From NCBI GenBank assembly GCA_028293225.1, contig JAQGPE010000811.1:1-6519 (forward strand): a stretch of DNA of 6,519 nucleotides, read 5' to 3'. The position numbers were made by a program, and so were the translations under genes. Source of the stretch: Akkermansiaceae bacterium (GTDB lineage Bacteria > Verrucomicrobiota > Verrucomicrobiia > Verrucomicrobiales > Akkermansiaceae). The notes below the pieces were generated by a model. It did not search any database. It was not told the DNA's origin and saw nothing but the letters and a program-made list of their open reading frames with translations. Positions within the stretch are counted from its first letter, which is position 1, and each line of letters starts with the position of its first letter. This document shows positions 6,118 to 6,519 of the stretch, piece by piece.

Positions 6118-6255
6118 TTACCGATCCTTGAATTTTTCGTATTCCCGCATCCACTTTGGCTTGAACATCATTCGGATGCGCTTCCAGAGGATGCGGAAGG
6201 GGTTGGACGAGCGACGGCGGCGCGGTTTTCTGCCTGCGCTTGGTACTTCTTTCAT
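6118..6255 (-). CDS. Very basic 45-residue small protein, function unknown
   Basis: An ATG at 6255 opens 45 codons ending in TAA (6118-6120). The protein begins MKEVPSAGRKPRRRRSSNPF. Residues 21-32 (RILWKRIRMMFK) could form an amphipathic basic helix, and the end is KPKWMREYEKFKDR. About 18 of 45 residues are Arg or Lys. Such composition fits a nucleic-acid- or ribosome-binding peptide or a membrane-surface peptide, but no family is recognised and no function is claimed. Support for coding is the compact start and stop in a gap between other genes and a patterned sequence with aromatic residues spaced among the basic ones. No Shine-Dalgarno is visible. AATCTA at 6282-6287 reads TAGATT on the minus strand and could be a -10 element about 27 bases upstream, without a convincing -35. 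A longer ORF on the same strand in another frame (6014-6325) looks like non-coding sequence. Confidence 0.6.
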   Translation of the reverse strand: MKEVPSAGRKPRRRRSSNPFRILWKRIRMMFKPKWMREYEKFKDR

Positions 6256-6331
6256 GACCGGTGGGACGCGGAAACTGACATAATCTAACAGAACTTAAGC
6301 ACAGGAGCTGCGACATCCGTTTCAAACTTCG

Positions 6332-6519
6332 TCACCCTTCCAAAAGGACGCCGAATTCCGCCGGAGAGGTGGCGATGGCGTAGAGCAAAGTGGCAACCAC
6401 CGGAGTGGTCACGGAGACCGACATCCCCATCGCCCCCGCCAGCCAGAGGCTGAGGGTGGACAGAACATAGAGTGTCGATGAGTCGCCGGCTCCGACGAGC
6501 CTTTTGCGGATGTCTTCAT
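6332..6519 (-). CDS. C-terminal fragment of a hydrophobic, probably membrane, protein
   Basis: A minus-strand frame is open from the right edge to a TGA at 6332-6334, giving 61 visible residues; the N-terminus lies outside the window. It begins EDIRKRLVGAGDSSTLYVLS. Two hydrophobic stretches follow, about residues 15-30 (TLYVLSTLSLWLAGAM) and 33-49 (SVSVTTPVVATLLYAIA), before a short end SPAEFGVLLEG. This would fit two membrane helices with a basic cytoplasmic stretch before them. I do not recognise a family. It could instead be a chance open frame in GC-rich DNA, though the hydrophobic pattern and absence of arginine-rich noise argue for a real gene end. It is on the same strand as the 45-residue gene, 76 bases upstream of that gene's start; nothing else clear is seen between them. 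Confidence 0.55.
   Translation of the reverse strand, partial: EDIRKRLVGAGDSSTLYVLSTLSLWLAGAMGMSVSVTTPVVATLLYAIATSPAEFGVLLEG

Noticed and set aside
6282..6300. Promoter for the 45-aa protein (TAGATT on the minus strand)
   Set aside because: A -10-like hexamer in a locally AT-richer stretch, but no matching -35 hexamer at 16-18 bases, so not called as a feature.
6014..6325. 103-codon minus-strand ORF overlapping the 45-aa basic protein in another frame
   Set aside because: It crosses the stem-loop region, looks compositionally random and has no motif; the shorter frame at 6118-6255 has a more protein-like pattern.

Overview
The window is 6.5 kb of GC-rich, ordinary-looking bacterial chromosome. 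Genes are densely packed on both strands and most start codons lack a clear Shine-Dalgarno sequence. I found no transposase, integrase, phage gene, CRISPR array or toxin-antitoxin pair. High GC, weak Shine-Dalgarno use, a tmRNA tag ending in ALAA and the style of the small membrane protein suggest a Gram-negative bacterium, possibly of the Planctomycetes-Verrucomicrobia-Chlamydiae group and most like Verrucomicrobiaceae. That placement is an impression from style, not a marker-based result.

Layout from the left. Positions 1-1090 (minus) hold the N-terminal 363 residues of a circularly permuted type 2 ATP-grasp protein that runs off the left edge. Diverging from it is an Hsp15/HslR-like S4-domain RNA-binding protein (1200-1589, plus). 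It converges, with only 13 bases between stop codons, on a tightly spaced minus-strand cluster read from right to left: a class I SAM-dependent methyltransferase (3133-3879), a PAP2-family membrane phosphatase (2383-3126) and a short-chain dehydrogenase (1603-2358). A two-TM-segment protein of unknown function (3963-4376, plus) diverges from the methyltransferase. Its 3' end overlaps the 3' end of a cysteine-dependent dual-specificity-type phosphatase (4310-4990, minus).

The best-supported feature is a one-piece tmRNA gene, ssrA (5014-5371, plus). It has a tRNA(Ala)-like end with a G3-U70 wobble, a pseudoknot, a tag reading frame ADSHELALAA-stop and an encoded CCA. A perfect 14-bp hairpin terminator follows. 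After it come a putative lipoprotein (5497-6021, plus), a stem-loop between convergent genes, a very basic 45-residue small protein (6118-6255, minus) and the C-terminal end of a hydrophobic protein cut by the right edge (6332-6519, minus).

Functionally the window mixes translation quality control (tmRNA and Hsp15-like protein, not adjacent) with unrelated housekeeping or accessory enzymes. Only the methyltransferase-PAP2-SDR group looks like an operon. I see no convincing previously undescribed system. The points most worth a second look are the 45-aa basic protein, the overlapping convergent gene pair and the ssrA region, where automatic gene calls may run an ORF through the RNA gene.
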